From Kiritimatiellales bacterium (GTDB taxonomy: Bacteria; Verrucomicrobiota; Kiritimatiellia; Kiritimatiellales; Pontiellaceae), in NCBI GenBank assembly GCA_003246265.1, contig QKAU01000034.1, positions 1 through 43,748 on the forward strand: a stretch of DNA of 43,748 nt, in the 5' to 3' direction. The position numbers were made by a program, and so were the translations under genes. The notes under the pieces are model-generated. The model made no database searches. It was not told the origin of the DNA and saw only the letters and a program-made list of their open reading frames with translations. This document shows, one piece after another, positions 16,345-24,884 of the stretch (position 1 is its first letter; each line of letters begins with the position of its first letter).

Positions 16345-16677
16345 TCAGCCCCCGGCGCGTTTCACCGTGTAGCCCCGCTGCGCCAGCTCGGCGACCACCG
16401 TGTCGCGGTGATCGCCTTGGATTTCGATGGTACGGCCCTTGAGCGTTCCGCCCGACCCGCAAAGCTGCTTGAGGCTTTTCGCGAGCTCCTTGAGCCCTTC
16501 GGGATGCAGCGGAACGCCGGTCACGATGGTGACGCCGGCCCCTTTCCGCCCCTTGGTTTCCCGACCGACCCGGACAATACCGTCGCCCTTTGGCGCGGGG
16601 TTTTCCTTCTTCTTGTCCGGGCGGATGCGCCCTTGATCGGTCGAAAAAACGATATCCAAACCATCGAACCCCTTCAT
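16345..16677 (-). CDS. SUI1/YciH-like translation factor homologue
   Basis: The 110-residue protein has an N-terminal basic linker (IRPDKKKENPAPKG) and a C-terminal SUI1 domain: VTIVTGVPLHPEGLKELAKS, CGSGGTLKGRTIEIQGDH, then AELAQRGYTVKRAGG. Bacterial YciH proteins resemble eIF1 and are thought to influence start-codon fidelity. Its ATG overlaps the preceding stop as ATGA, so translation is coupled to the S1 protein, and AGGGGG sits upstream. The company of a DEAD-box helicase and an RNA-binding S1 protein fits a translation or RNA-handling operon. Confidence 0.92.
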   Translation of the reverse strand: MKGFDGLDIVFSTDQGRIRPDKKKENPAPKGDGIVRVGRETKGRKGAGVTIVTGVPLHPEGLKELAKSLKQLCGSGGTLKGRTIEIQGDHRDTVVAELAQRGYTVKRAGG

Positions 16678-17534
16678 CCCCGCCCCCTTCCCGGCTGCCG
16701 GACTGCGGGACGCTCCTGCGGGCGAACCAGCCGTACGCCGTTCTCCCCGACCACGATCCGTCGCTTCTTGTAGAGGGCGCCAACCGCCTTCTTGTAGGTC
16801 TTCTTGCTGACGCCGAACAGGGCGTGGATCTCCTCCGGAGCGGTCTTGTCGGTCAGCGGCAGGAAGCCGCCGTTCTCCCGGAGGCGGTCGAGGATGGTTG
16901 AGGTCAGGTCGGTGACCTTTGCATAGCCCGGCTTCATGAGGCACAGATCGATGTAGCCGTCGGGGCGCACCTGCTTGATGAAGCCCTCCAGCTGCTGTCC
17001 CCGCTCGAGCGGCCGGAACACCTCGTTGTGGAACAGCATCCCCTCGCGTTCGTTTTCGATGATGCACTTGTAGCCCAGGTCGGTGCGTTGCCAAACCACC
17101 AGGCCGACGGCCTCGCCCTCCTTGAAGAAGCGTCGCGAGGCACGAAGGAACTTGTCAAGCTTGGACGAGGCAACGATCCGTCCGCTGACGCGGTCGAGGT
17201 AGAGGTGGACCAGGTAGGACTGCCCCTCGACCATGGGAATGCGCTGCTCGCGGAACGGCACCAGCAGATCCTTCGGCAATCCCCAGTCGAGAAAGGCACC
17301 CATGCGGCCCGTTTCCCGGACCCGCAGCAGTGCAAAATCGCCGACCATGGCGCGGGGCCGGAGGGTCGTGGCGACGGGGCGGTCCTCCGAGTCGCGATAG
17401 AGGAACACCTCGATCCATCCGCCGGGCGTCCACGTCTCCGGCACATACCGCTTCGGCAGCAGGATCTCGCCCATCGCCCCGCCATCGAGCAGCAACCCGA
17501 AATCGCAATGGCGCACAACGGCCAGGCGGTTCAT
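16674..17534 (-). CDS. CvfB-like S1 RNA-binding protein
   Basis: A 286-residue protein with the layout of CvfB/YitL: several S1-type OB folds at about residues 1-215 (VGDFALLRVRETGRMGAFLDWGLPKDLLVPF is the clearest) and a C-terminal winged helix at about 225-275 (FGVSKKTYKKAVGALYKKRRI). Such proteins bind RNA and affect gene expression post-transcriptionally. The start is ambiguous: ATG 17534 has only AGG immediately upstream, while GTG at 17552 would add six residues and overlap the helicase stop. It sits between the DEAD-box helicase and the SUI1-like gene in a tight operon. Confidence 0.88.
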   Translation of the reverse strand: MNRLAVVRHCDFGLLLDGGAMGEILLPKRYVPETWTPGGWIEVFLYRDSEDRPVATTLRPRAMVGDFALLRVRETGRMGAFLDWGLPKDLLVPFREQRIPMVEGQSYLVHLYLDRVSGRIVASSKLDKFLRASRRFFKEGEAVGLVVWQRTDLGYKCIIENEREGMLFHNEVFRPLERGQQLEGFIKQVRPDGYIDLCLMKPGYAKVTDLTSTILDRLRENGGFLPLTDKTAPEEIHALFGVSKKTYKKAVGALYKKRRIVVGENGVRLVRPQERPAVRQPGRGRG

Positions 17535-17544
17535 CCTGCCGAGT

Positions 17545-18858
17545 TCAGCCACGGCGTGCCGCCTTGTCCCTGCGGCTGCGGATGCGCGCCGGGCGCTGGC
17601 CACCGCTATGCCTTGCCCGTCCATCCGCCCCCACGGTGGTCCGTCCCCGGTTTGGCCGGACCTTCGGCCCGGGCCGGGCATCGGCGCCCGAGGCGTTCAT
17701 CGACCGCTCGCAATGCCATGCGTGGCTGCTGTCGACCGGGATATCCAGGCGGATCAGTCTTTCGATGGCTCGCAGGTAGTCGCGCTCGTGGGCGCTACAG
17801 AACGAAATGGCATCGCCGTCGGCTCCGGCGCGGGCCGTCCGGCCGATGCGGTGGACGTAGGTTTCCGGCTCGACGGGCATATCGTAGTTGATGACATGCG
17901 AAATGCCGTCGACGTCGATGCCGCGCGCGGCGATATCGGTAGCGACGAGCGCACGCACCCGACCGCGCTTGAAATCGTCCAGTGCCCGGGTCCGGGCCGT
18001 CTGGCTCTTGTTGCCGTGGATGGCGGCCGCCGCGATGCCGGACGACTCGAGCTTCCGCGCCACCTTGTTGGCCACATGCTTCATCTGCGTAAAGATGATC
18101 ACCCGTTCCAGCTTGCGACTGTCCATGAGCTTCGCCATCAGTTCATCCTTGTCGCCCTTGTCGACGAAGAGGACCTTCTGCACGATGCGTTCGACGGCCG
18201 GCTTTTCGGGCTCGATCGCCACCTGCACCGGATTGCGCACCAGCGATTCGGCGAGCTCGCGCACCTTCGGCTCCATGGTGGCGGAGAAGAAGAGCGACTG
18301 CCGCCGGGAGGGCAGCCGGGCGATCACCTTGCGGATGTCGTGGATGAAGCCCATGTCGAGCATGCGGTCGGCCTCGTCCAGGACGAAGATCTCCACGCCG
18401 GCCAGATCGACGAAGCCCTGGTTCATCAGGTCCAGCAGGCGGCCCGGCGTAGCGATCAGGAGATCGACGCCCCGGCGCACGGCCTTGACCTGGGGGCCCT
18501 GCCCCACCCCGCCGAAGACGACCGTATGCGCCACCTGCGTGTGCCGGCCGTACTTGGCGATGCTCTCGCCGATCTGGGCCGCCAGCTCGCGGGTTGGCGC
18601 CAGGACCAGGACCCGGGGCCGTCCGGGCGCGGGCTTTTTGCGGTTCCTGGCCAGATGCTGGAGGATCGGCAGGCTGAAGGCGGCCGTCTTCCCCGTTCCC
18701 GTCTGGGCGCAACCGATCATGTCGCGCCCTTCAAGCAGTGCGGGGATGGCTTGTTCCTGGATGGGCGATGGCGTGTGGTAGCCCGCATCGGATACGGCGC
18801 GGCCAATATCCGGCAAAAGACGTCCGAAGACGCCCTGGAGGTCGTTCTCTTTGTTCAT
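17545..18858 (-). CDS. DEAD-box ATP-dependent RNA helicase, RhlE-like
   Basis: The 437-residue helicase carries all standard motifs: Q motif (GYHTPSPIQ), Walker A AQTGTGKT, PTRELAAQI, TPGRLLD, DEAD in VLDEADRMLD, SAT, and the second-domain RGIDV and HRIGRTARAG. The tail after about residue 385 is basic and disordered (RPNRGRTTVGADGRARH), typical of RhlE-type RNA remodellers. It probably acts in ribosome assembly or RNA decay. AGGAAAG precedes the ATG. The 146-base region upstream, between this gene and recJ, holds GC-rich repeats (GGCG...CGCC around 18917-18935) that could end recJ transcription; no promoter is convincing. Confidence 0.94.
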   Translation of the reverse strand: MNKENDLQGVFGRLLPDIGRAVSDAGYHTPSPIQEQAIPALLEGRDMIGCAQTGTGKTAAFSLPILQHLARNRKKPAPGRPRVLVLAPTRELAAQIGESIAKYGRHTQVAHTVVFGGVGQGPQVKAVRRGVDLLIATPGRLLDLMNQGFVDLAGVEIFVLDEADRMLDMGFIHDIRKVIARLPSRRQSLFFSATMEPKVRELAESLVRNPVQVAIEPEKPAVERIVQKVLFVDKGDKDELMAKLMDSRKLERVIIFTQMKHVANKVARKLESSGIAAAAIHGNKSQTARTRALDDFKRGRVRALVATDIAARGIDVDGISHVINYDMPVEPETYVHRIGRTARAGADGDAISFCSAHERDYLRAIERLIRLDIPVDSSHAWHCERSMNASGADARPGPKVRPNRGRTTVGADGRARHSGGQRPARIRSRRDKAARRG

Positions 18859-19004
18859 GTTCTTTCCTGTCCGGCGATAGTAAACGTTTTTCTGCTCGCC
18901 GCCGGTGGAGGGAAGAAAAAGGCGGAAAACGCCGAAGGCGGTTCTCCGTGGATAGGCGCGCTGTTCTATAGGCCGGCCCCGTGCCTGTCAAGGATGGCGG
19001 CCAG

Positions 19005-20714
19005 CTATTTTGCCGGCCGGACATCCTGCAGCACGAGCTGGAGGGAGGTCTGCCCGTTCCACCGGTTCTCCTTGAGCAGGAAGGCGATGTCGACCGTCCC
19101 GGCGGGCAGGGACGCGAGCGGGTAGTTGAACGCGATCGCCTCGAAGGTCCGGCCTCCCGCGGCTACGGACAGCTTGAGGTGGTTCCCTCCGACCACGCGC
19201 GGTACGCCGGCCACGCGGGCTCCGCGCAACGCCCATACCGGCTCCGGATGCTCCTGCCCGAACGGCGCAAGCTTCTTCAGGGCCGCCATGAAATCCCGAT
19301 CCAGATCGCCCGCCTCCACCGGGGCGTCGATCCATTGGACCGGCGCAAGGTCGACGGTGGAAAGCGCGGTGCCCGCCGCGGCATTGAACGCCTCCCTGAA
19401 GGCCTCCAGCGCGCCGGGGCGGACCGCCAGGCCGGCGGCCATCCGGTGCCCCCCGAAGCGGGAGAGGTGCCCGGCGCAGGCATTGAGCCCATCGAGCATA
19501 TCGAACTCGTCGATGCTGCGGCAGGAGCCGCGGGCACTGCCGTCGGGTTCGATGCCCATCACGATGGCAGGCCGGTTGTAGTGGCGCGCCACGCGCGCAG
19601 CCACGATTCCAACGACCCCGGGGTGCCATCCCTCGTGCGCCACCACCAGCCCGTAATCCCGTGCCGGATCGAAGGCGGCATCGATTTCGGCGAAGGCCTG
19701 CTGCGCCATTGCGCCTTCGATTCGGCGCCGTTCGGCATTGGTTTCGTCCAGCAGACGGGCGATGCGCCATGCCTCGACGGTATCGTCGGTGGTGAGCAGG
19801 CGCAACGCCTGCATGGGCTGCCCGATCCGGCCGGCAGCGTTGATGCGCGGCCCCAGCTGGAACCCGCAATGGTAGGTGTCGGTCTCCCCCTTCACCCCGG
19901 CCACCTGCCGCAGGGCCTCCATCCCGACCCATTTCGAGGCGTCGATCCTCGGCAGGCCGTGTCGGACGAGAATGCGGTTTTCGCCGGTCAGCGGAACGAT
20001 GTCGGCCACGATGCCGAGCGCGGCGATGTCGAGATAGTCGCGCAGATCCACCGCGTCAGCCGACGCCTTTCCTCTTTCCTTGCCGGTTTTGACGAGGGCA
20101 TGCGCCAGCTTGAATGCCACGCCGGCACCGGAGAGGTTTTCAAGGGCGGGCACGGTGCCCAACTTGGGGTTGATGAGCGCGTGGGCCGGCGCCACCTGGC
20201 TGGAAGGTTCGTGGTGGTCGGTCACCACCACATCGATCCCCCGCGCCTGCGCGGCGGCGACGGAGTCGGCGGAATTGGTGCCGCAATCGACGGAGACCAC
20301 CACCTGCGGACCGCACTCGGCCAGGCAGCGGTCGAGGGCTTCGGACGAAAGGCCATAGCCCTCGTCGAGACGGTCGGGGATGAAGGGCCGCACCTGCCCG
20401 CCCAGCGCGGCCAACACGCGGACCAGCAGGGCGGCGGCGGTGACGCCGTCCACGTCGTAGTCCCCGAACACCGCGATGGTCTCGCCGCCGTCGATGGCCT
20501 GCCATAGCCGCTTGACGGCCGTCCGCATGCCCGGCAGGAGAAAGGGATCGGCGAGGTCGGCCAGGCGGGGATCGAGGAAGGCGCCGATCCCCTCCGCCGC
20601 GACATGCCCGCGTCCCGCGACTACGCAGGCGATCGGCGGCGGCAGGCCCGCAACTTCGGCCACGCGCTGCGCGGCGGCCAGGTCGGTCGGCTTGGTTTTC
20701 CATTGCTTCGGCAT
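19005..20714 (-). CDS. recJ: Single-stranded-DNA-specific exonuclease RecJ
   Basis: The 569-residue protein is RecJ, a 5'-3' exonuclease for single-stranded DNA in recombination and mismatch repair. The DHH phosphoesterase domain shows GDYDVDGVTAAALL, DCGTNSAD and VVTDHHEP; the DHHA1 domain shows GGHRMAAGLAV near residue 420, followed by the C-terminal OB-fold region. Length is typical. It follows the nucleotidyltransferase-like gene by 21 bases, so it may be the last member of that minus-strand operon. A GGGGAGAG stretch lies about ten bases upstream of the ATG. Confidence 0.95.
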   Translation of the reverse strand: MPKQWKTKPTDLAAAQRVAEVAGLPPPIACVVAGRGHVAAEGIGAFLDPRLADLADPFLLPGMRTAVKRLWQAIDGGETIAVFGDYDVDGVTAAALLVRVLAALGGQVRPFIPDRLDEGYGLSSEALDRCLAECGPQVVVSVDCGTNSADSVAAAQARGIDVVVTDHHEPSSQVAPAHALINPKLGTVPALENLSGAGVAFKLAHALVKTGKERGKASADAVDLRDYLDIAALGIVADIVPLTGENRILVRHGLPRIDASKWVGMEALRQVAGVKGETDTYHCGFQLGPRINAAGRIGQPMQALRLLTTDDTVEAWRIARLLDETNAERRRIEGAMAQQAFAEIDAAFDPARDYGLVVAHEGWHPGVVGIVAARVARHYNRPAIVMGIEPDGSARGSCRSIDEFDMLDGLNACAGHLSRFGGHRMAAGLAVRPGALEAFREAFNAAAGTALSTVDLAPVQWIDAPVEAGDLDRDFMAALKKLAPFGQEHPEPVWALRGARVAGVPRVVGGNHLKLSVAAGGRTFEAIAFNYPLASLPAGTVDIAFLLKENRWNGQTSLQLVLQDVRPAK

Positions 20715-20735
20715 GGGCTCGCATCTCTCCCCAGG

Positions 20736-22136
20736 TTAACGGCCCGCCCGCAGGAAACGCGAAACCAAGGCTTTGACGAGGATCTTGAGGTCTTCGTAGA
20801 GGGACCGGATATGCGCATACCAGAGGGAGTCGACCAGCCGGTCCGAATCCTTGTTGTAGTCCTGGTAGCAGAAGGCGCCGGGATAGTAGTGCGGCAGCTG
20901 CTTGATCAGCCCGTCGTCCTCCGGATGCCGCATCGGCGGCTGCCCGCAGAGGAAGAGCCGTCCCTGGAGCACGAACAGCAGCCAGGGGAAGCGGTCGAGG
21001 GAAAGCGCCTTGAAGGTGCTGAAGACGATCGACTTGCGGTTCCTAAGCTTGCGGAGCCCGGGAAGATTGATGTAGCCGGTATGCGGATCGTGGAAGAGCT
21101 GCCGTTCAAGGATGCCGATGCGCCGCAGGCGGACCAGCGGATAGATGACGAGGAACGGCACCACCTGCAACGCCGCGAGGAGCAGCGCCACGAACCAGAG
21201 AATGACGTAGCGCGCAAAATCCTCCGAGCGCATCTCCGGCCGGTTCTTGGCCACGAGCCAGGCGTCGTCGATCTCCACCACCGTGCCGTCCAGGGGATCG
21301 ACCACGCGCTTCCCCGCCACGATCTTGTGGCGGATCTCCAGGTTCCTGCCGATGTAGGTATCCTGCAGGATCAGGCAGTGGGCCAGCTCGGTGTGGGCAT
21401 CCACGATCACATGGTTGCTGATCACCGCGCTGGGTCCGATGGTGGTCATGGCGCCGAAACGGCAGTCGTCGCCGACGAGGATGGGGGCCTGGAGGTGGCT
21501 GGAGGGCGGGGTCCGGACATTGTAGCCGATCGAGCTGCGGTCCCCGGAAGAGAAGCCGGCGGTCACGTAGCGGGAGAATTCGCCGCCCACCATCTTCATG
21601 TTGAGCGTGTAGTAGGCCTTGATGGAGGCGATGGGAAAGGGATTGATATGGATGGCCTCGAGCCCCCGGCCCGCCACCGCGCCGCCGGCCAGGAGGGCCC
21701 GCACCTCGTCGGCGTTGCGGCCGAACAGGAAGAGGGGCGCATCCCCGGCATCGATGCGGCTGGGCTCCATGTTCTCGAAGCTGGCTGGCCGGTAGGCCTG
21801 GCGGCGGCGCATGAAGAACGGTCCGCCCAGGTAGAGCAGCGCCCCTTCCATGCCCCGGGAGGCGGCGATGCGCAGGTAGTCGAGCGGTGTTTCGCCGGGC
21901 CGTCCAAAGGTGTAGTGGATGCGCACCTTCCAGCGTGCGCCGTCCTCGGCGAAATCCTCGATCTGCTTGGCATGTTCGCCGAGCACGACCTGCACCTCAG
22001 CCACCCCCTGCTCGCCGCAGGTCTCCAGCCAGTAGTCCAGCAGGGGGCGGTTGGCCACCGGCAGCAGCGGCCACGGCCTGTCGCCGAGCCGCTCGGCCCA
22101 GGCGCAGGGCACCGCCGTATGGAAGATGGCTTGCAT
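20736..22136 (-). CDS. Degenerate nucleotidyltransferase / beta-helix protein fused to a degenerate sugar-transferase domain
   Basis: A 466-residue composite. Residues 1-150 resemble sugar-1-phosphate nucleotidyltransferases, but the usual G-x-G-x-R...PK signature is replaced (MQAIFHTAVPCAWAERLGDR, then PLLPVANRPLLDYWLE). Residues about 195-285 look like left-handed beta-helix hexapeptide repeats (SIGYNV, PILVGDDCRFGAMTTIG, YIGRNLEI). A hydrophobic segment at about 310-335 is followed by a tail (336-466) that aligns in order with the sugar transferase encoded two genes upstream: LDRFPWLLFVLQGRLFLCGQPP corresponds to its LDEIPQFVNVLLGDLSIVGPRP, and SLYEDLKILVKAL to its FWRDLVIVLKTI. Catalytic residues look lost in both parts, so a scaffold or regulatory role in polysaccharide synthesis is inferred. 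It lies 15 bases after the STAS gene. Confidence 0.72.
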   Translation of the reverse strand: MQAIFHTAVPCAWAERLGDRPWPLLPVANRPLLDYWLETCGEQGVAEVQVVLGEHAKQIEDFAEDGARWKVRIHYTFGRPGETPLDYLRIAASRGMEGALLYLGGPFFMRRRQAYRPASFENMEPSRIDAGDAPLFLFGRNADEVRALLAGGAVAGRGLEAIHINPFPIASIKAYYTLNMKMVGGEFSRYVTAGFSSGDRSSIGYNVRTPPSSHLQAPILVGDDCRFGAMTTIGPSAVISNHVIVDAHTELAHCLILQDTYIGRNLEIRHKIVAGKRVVDPLDGTVVEIDDAWLVAKNRPEMRSEDFARYVILWFVALLLAALQVVPFLVIYPLVRLRRIGILERQLFHDPHTGYINLPGLRKLRNRKSIVFSTFKALSLDRFPWLLFVLQGRLFLCGQPPMRHPEDDGLIKQLPHYYPGAFCYQDYNKDSDRLVDSLWYAHIRSLYEDLKILVKALVSRFLRAGR

Positions 22137-22151
22137 CGCGTGGCGGCCGGG

Positions 22152-22493
22152 CTAGCGGTAGGCGCGCAGTGCGCTCTCCACCGAGTCGTAGATTTCGAAC
22201 ACCTTGTAGGCTCGGGTGATCTCGAAGACCATGCGGGGCTTCTTCTGCAGGCAGGCGATCTTCATGTCGCCGCCGCGCTCCGACACGCGCTTGAGCACGG
22301 CGATGAGCGAACCGAGCCCGGCCGAATCCATGAAATCCACCTTCTCCATGTCGACCACGAAGTTCTTCACCTCGTTCTCCGCCGACTGCCAGCTGCCCAG
22401 CTGGTCGCGGAACGAATCGACCGTGGCTGCCGTCAGCGACCGGTCGATCTGTATGATGCCAATGCCGTCCTGCTTTGTGCAATTCACCAACAT
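22152..22493 (-). CDS. STAS-domain anti-sigma-factor antagonist
   Basis: The 113-residue protein is a single STAS domain: GIGIIQIDRSLTAATVDSF, then FVVDMEKVDFMDSAGLGSLI, where the Ser of DSAGLG is the residue phosphorylated in SpoIIAA/RsbV proteins. It would be released or bound by an anti-sigma-type kinase depending on phosphorylation. The neighbouring response regulator-PP2C-HATPase protein supplies both a phosphatase and an ATPase of the right kind, so the two are probably partners (inference). GGAGGAG lies upstream of the ATG at 22493. The gene lies between the sugar transferase and the nucleotidyltransferase-like fusion. Confidence 0.93.
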   Translation of the reverse strand: MLVNCTKQDGIGIIQIDRSLTAATVDSFRDQLGSWQSAENEVKNFVVDMEKVDFMDSAGLGSLIAVLKRVSERGGDMKIACLQKKPRMVFEITRAYKVFEIYDSVESALRAYR

Positions 22494-22504
22494 CGGTCTC
22501 CTCC

Positions 22505-23236
22505 CTAGTAGGCCCCGCGGCCGAAGAGCACGGCGGGGATGGTTTTCAATACAATGACGAGATCGCGCCAGAATCCCTGGCTCTGGATGTATTCCATGTC
22601 CAATCCGACCTGCTGCTCGAACGGGAGTTCGGAGCGCCCGCGGATCTGCCACAGGCAGGTCAGCCCCGGCTTGACGTGCAGGCGCTTGCGGTCGGAGAGC
22701 GAGTAGGCCCGTACCTCCTCGGGCAGCGGCGGGCGCGGCCCCACGATGGAGAGGTCGCCCAAAAGCACGTTGACGAACTGCGGGATCTCGTCGAGGCTGA
22801 ACCGCCGGATGAAGCGCCCGATGCGCAGTACGCGCGGATCGTTCCTCATCTTGAAGGTGATCCCACCGGTTTCGTTCTGCCCCATCAACGCGGGCTTCAT
22901 GCCGTCCGCCCCCTTGCACATCGAGCGGAACTTGAAGAAGAGGAACTCGCGCCCGTGGAGCCCCACGCGCCGCTGGGTAAAGATGACGGGAAACCCGTCC
23001 TCGGCAATGATCAGGACCGCTATGAGCAGGGCCAGCGGGGCGAGCAGTACCAGCGCGACGGCGCTGAGGACCAGGTCGATCGCCCGCTTCACCACGAGCA
23101 GGCTGCGCAGCATCCACTCCCAGAAGACGAGGCGGGAGCGCTGCTTCCACTTGAGGACGCGCAGGTCGGCCTTCGTGACCGGGATCTCCATCCTGGCGAA
23201 GAGTTCGCGGCGCGCCCTGTCGACCGGATCCATCAT
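22505..23236 (-). CDS. Polyprenyl-phosphate sugar-1-phosphate transferase (exopolysaccharide priming)
   Basis: The 243-residue enzyme belongs to the bacterial sugar transferase family (WcaJ/WbaP C-terminal domain type), which moves a sugar phosphate from UDP-sugar to undecaprenyl phosphate. A membrane-entry helix at about residues 45-70 (VKRAIDLVLSAVALVLLAP) is followed by EFLFFKFRSM, NDPRVLRIGRFIRRFSLDEIPQ and GDLSIVGPRPPL, all typical. It lacks the multi-span N-terminal domain of WbaP/WcaJ, so it is the short form. ATG 23236 overlaps the upstream stop by four bases, with GGAGG seven bases away. Co-transcription with a phosphatase/ATPase regulator suggests that polysaccharide synthesis is under that signalling system. 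Confidence 0.93.
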   Translation of the reverse strand: MMDPVDRARRELFARMEIPVTKADLRVLKWKQRSRLVFWEWMLRSLLVVKRAIDLVLSAVALVLLAPLALLIAVLIIAEDGFPVIFTQRRVGLHGREFLFFKFRSMCKGADGMKPALMGQNETGGITFKMRNDPRVLRIGRFIRRFSLDEIPQFVNVLLGDLSIVGPRPPLPEEVRAYSLSDRKRLHVKPGLTCLWQIRGRSELPFEQQVGLDMEYIQSQGFWRDLVIVLKTIPAVLFGRGAY

Positions 23237-24876
23237 GGTGCGGCCTCCCCGTCGACGATCGTGCAATAGGTGAGGTTCTGCGAGAGGATGCGGTAGCGTT
23301 CGATGCGGTCGGCGATCGCGTTGGTGATGGCCAGTCCGCGTCCCCGGATGCCCATGTAGGATTCGTCCAGCTTGCGATTGAGCGCCTCGTCGAGGTCCCA
23401 TTCCGTCCCCTCGTCGCGCAGCACCAGCTGGCAGACCTTGCCGTCGACGCGGATCTGGAGCCAGAAGGAGTCGCCTTCGCCGAGGCCGCCATGTTCGACC
23501 AGGTTTGCGCCCAGCTCCATCACCAGCAGGCGGAGCATGCCGGCCGTGTCGTGGGAGATGCCGCGGGCCACCACGGCCGTCTCGGCCTGCTTGGCCACGT
23601 CAGAAACCAGGTAGATGTTGCGCGGCACCGTCTGTTCGAGGACGATCTTGAGCGGATCGAGCATCTGTATCGAAATGGCCGTGCAATCGTCCGAGGCGAG
23701 GTCGTATCCCTCCGTTTCCAGGCGGACGAGCAGCTGGCCCGCCTTGTCCGGCAGCGCCGGATGGCCGACCACCTCCTCGTAGAGGTAGGGCAGCCGCGCG
23801 GCGCACTCCTGCCCGGTCCTCCGATGGCGCGCCTCGAGCAGGCCGTCGGTGTAGAGCAGCAGGAAGCAGTTGCCCTCGTCCTTGAAGACCACTTCGTCGC
23901 GCGCGGCATAGGGCTTCTCCGGACCGAACGGGAAGCCGATCGGCGCCCCGCCCCCGCGCCCGAACAGGCCGTCGACCACCGGCTGGCCGCCGCGCACGAT
24001 GATCGGCGCGGGATGGCCGCAGTTCATGCAGCGCCACTCCAGCGTGGCCGGATCGTAGATGGCCATGAAGAGGGTGGCGAAATAGGAAGGGTTGTCGATG
24101 CGCCGCCGGATCATGGCGTTGAGCGCGTTGCAGACCGCGGCTGGTCCCTGGTCGGCATACCGGTAGACCATCTCGTTGGCCGTCGCCTTGAGCAGCGAGG
24201 AGATCATCGCCGGAGCCACGCCGTGGCCCGACACGTCGGCGACGTAGATGCAGTAGCCGCCGTTGGGGAGCGAGATGATGTCGAAGGCGTCGCCTCCCAC
24301 GTCGAGGCAGGTGCGGTAGGCGATGCGCACTTCGAAGCGGCGGGTGAAATGGGGGGTTTCGGAAAAGAGCGAGCGCTGGATGGCGCCGGCCAGTTCCAGG
24401 TCGCGCGCCACGCGCTTGTTCCAGATCTGAAGGGCATCGTTGCTCTTCTTCAGCGCCAGGGCGTTGCCGACGCGCAACACCAGTTCGCGCGGATTGAACG
24501 GCTTTCGGATATAGTCGATCGCCCCCAGCTCGAAGCCGGTCTCGATGTCCTCGATCCGCGACTTGGCGGTTACCATGATAACGGGAATGCCCGTGGTGCG
24601 CGGCTCGTCGCGGAGCCGCCCGCACAGCTCGAACCCGTCCATGAGCGGCATCATGACATCGACGAGGATGAGGTCCGGCACCTTCTTGAAGGCGATCTCC
24701 ATGGCGGCCAACCCGCTTTCGGCATCGAACACCTCGCAGCCGCGGGCTTCGAGGAGCTTGCGCAGGTAGAGGCGGTTGGGCAGTTCGTCGTCCACCACCA
24801 GTACGCGGCCCTCAAGGCTTTGCAGCAGGCGCGAGGAGGTCTGTTCGTGCGGGATTCCTTGTTCCGGGACGGACAT
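23233..24876 (-). CDS. Response regulator with PP2C (SpoIIE/RsbU) phosphatase and C-terminal HATPase
   Basis: A 547-residue three-domain regulator. Residues 22-145 are a receiver with the acidic pair in VVDDE, phospho-acceptor Asp73 in LVDVMM and Lys in KPF. A short coiled linker leads to a PP2C phosphatase at about 190-400 (DVGGDAFD, YVADVSGHG, TDGLLEA, DDCTAISI). Residues about 415-545 form a GHKL ATPase (MELGANLVEHGG, DEGTEWD, IRGRGLAI). Having both a PP2C and an anti-sigma-type ATPase in one chain implies opposing activities on a STAS partner, probably the one encoded at 22152-22493. It lies eight bases after the HPt gene, which could feed the receiver. Confidence 0.93.
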   Translation of the reverse strand: MSVPEQGIPHEQTSSRLLQSLEGRVLVVDDELPNRLYLRKLLEARGCEVFDAESGLAAMEIAFKKVPDLILVDVMMPLMDGFELCGRLRDEPRTTGIPVIMVTAKSRIEDIETGFELGAIDYIRKPFNPRELVLRVGNALALKKSNDALQIWNKRVARDLELAGAIQRSLFSETPHFTRRFEVRIAYRTCLDVGGDAFDIISLPNGGYCIYVADVSGHGVAPAMISSLLKATANEMVYRYADQGPAAVCNALNAMIRRRIDNPSYFATLFMAIYDPATLEWRCMNCGHPAPIIVRGGQPVVDGLFGRGGGAPIGFPFGPEKPYAARDEVVFKDEGNCFLLLYTDGLLEARHRRTGQECAARLPYLYEEVVGHPALPDKAGQLLVRLETEGYDLASDDCTAISIQMLDPLKIVLEQTVPRNIYLVSDVAKQAETAVVARGISHDTAGMLRLLVMELGANLVEHGGLGEGDSFWLQIRVDGKVCQLVLRDEGTEWDLDEALNRKLDESYMGIRGRGLAITNAIADRIERYRILSQNLTYCTIVDGEAAP

Positions 24877-24884
24877 GGGGGCTC

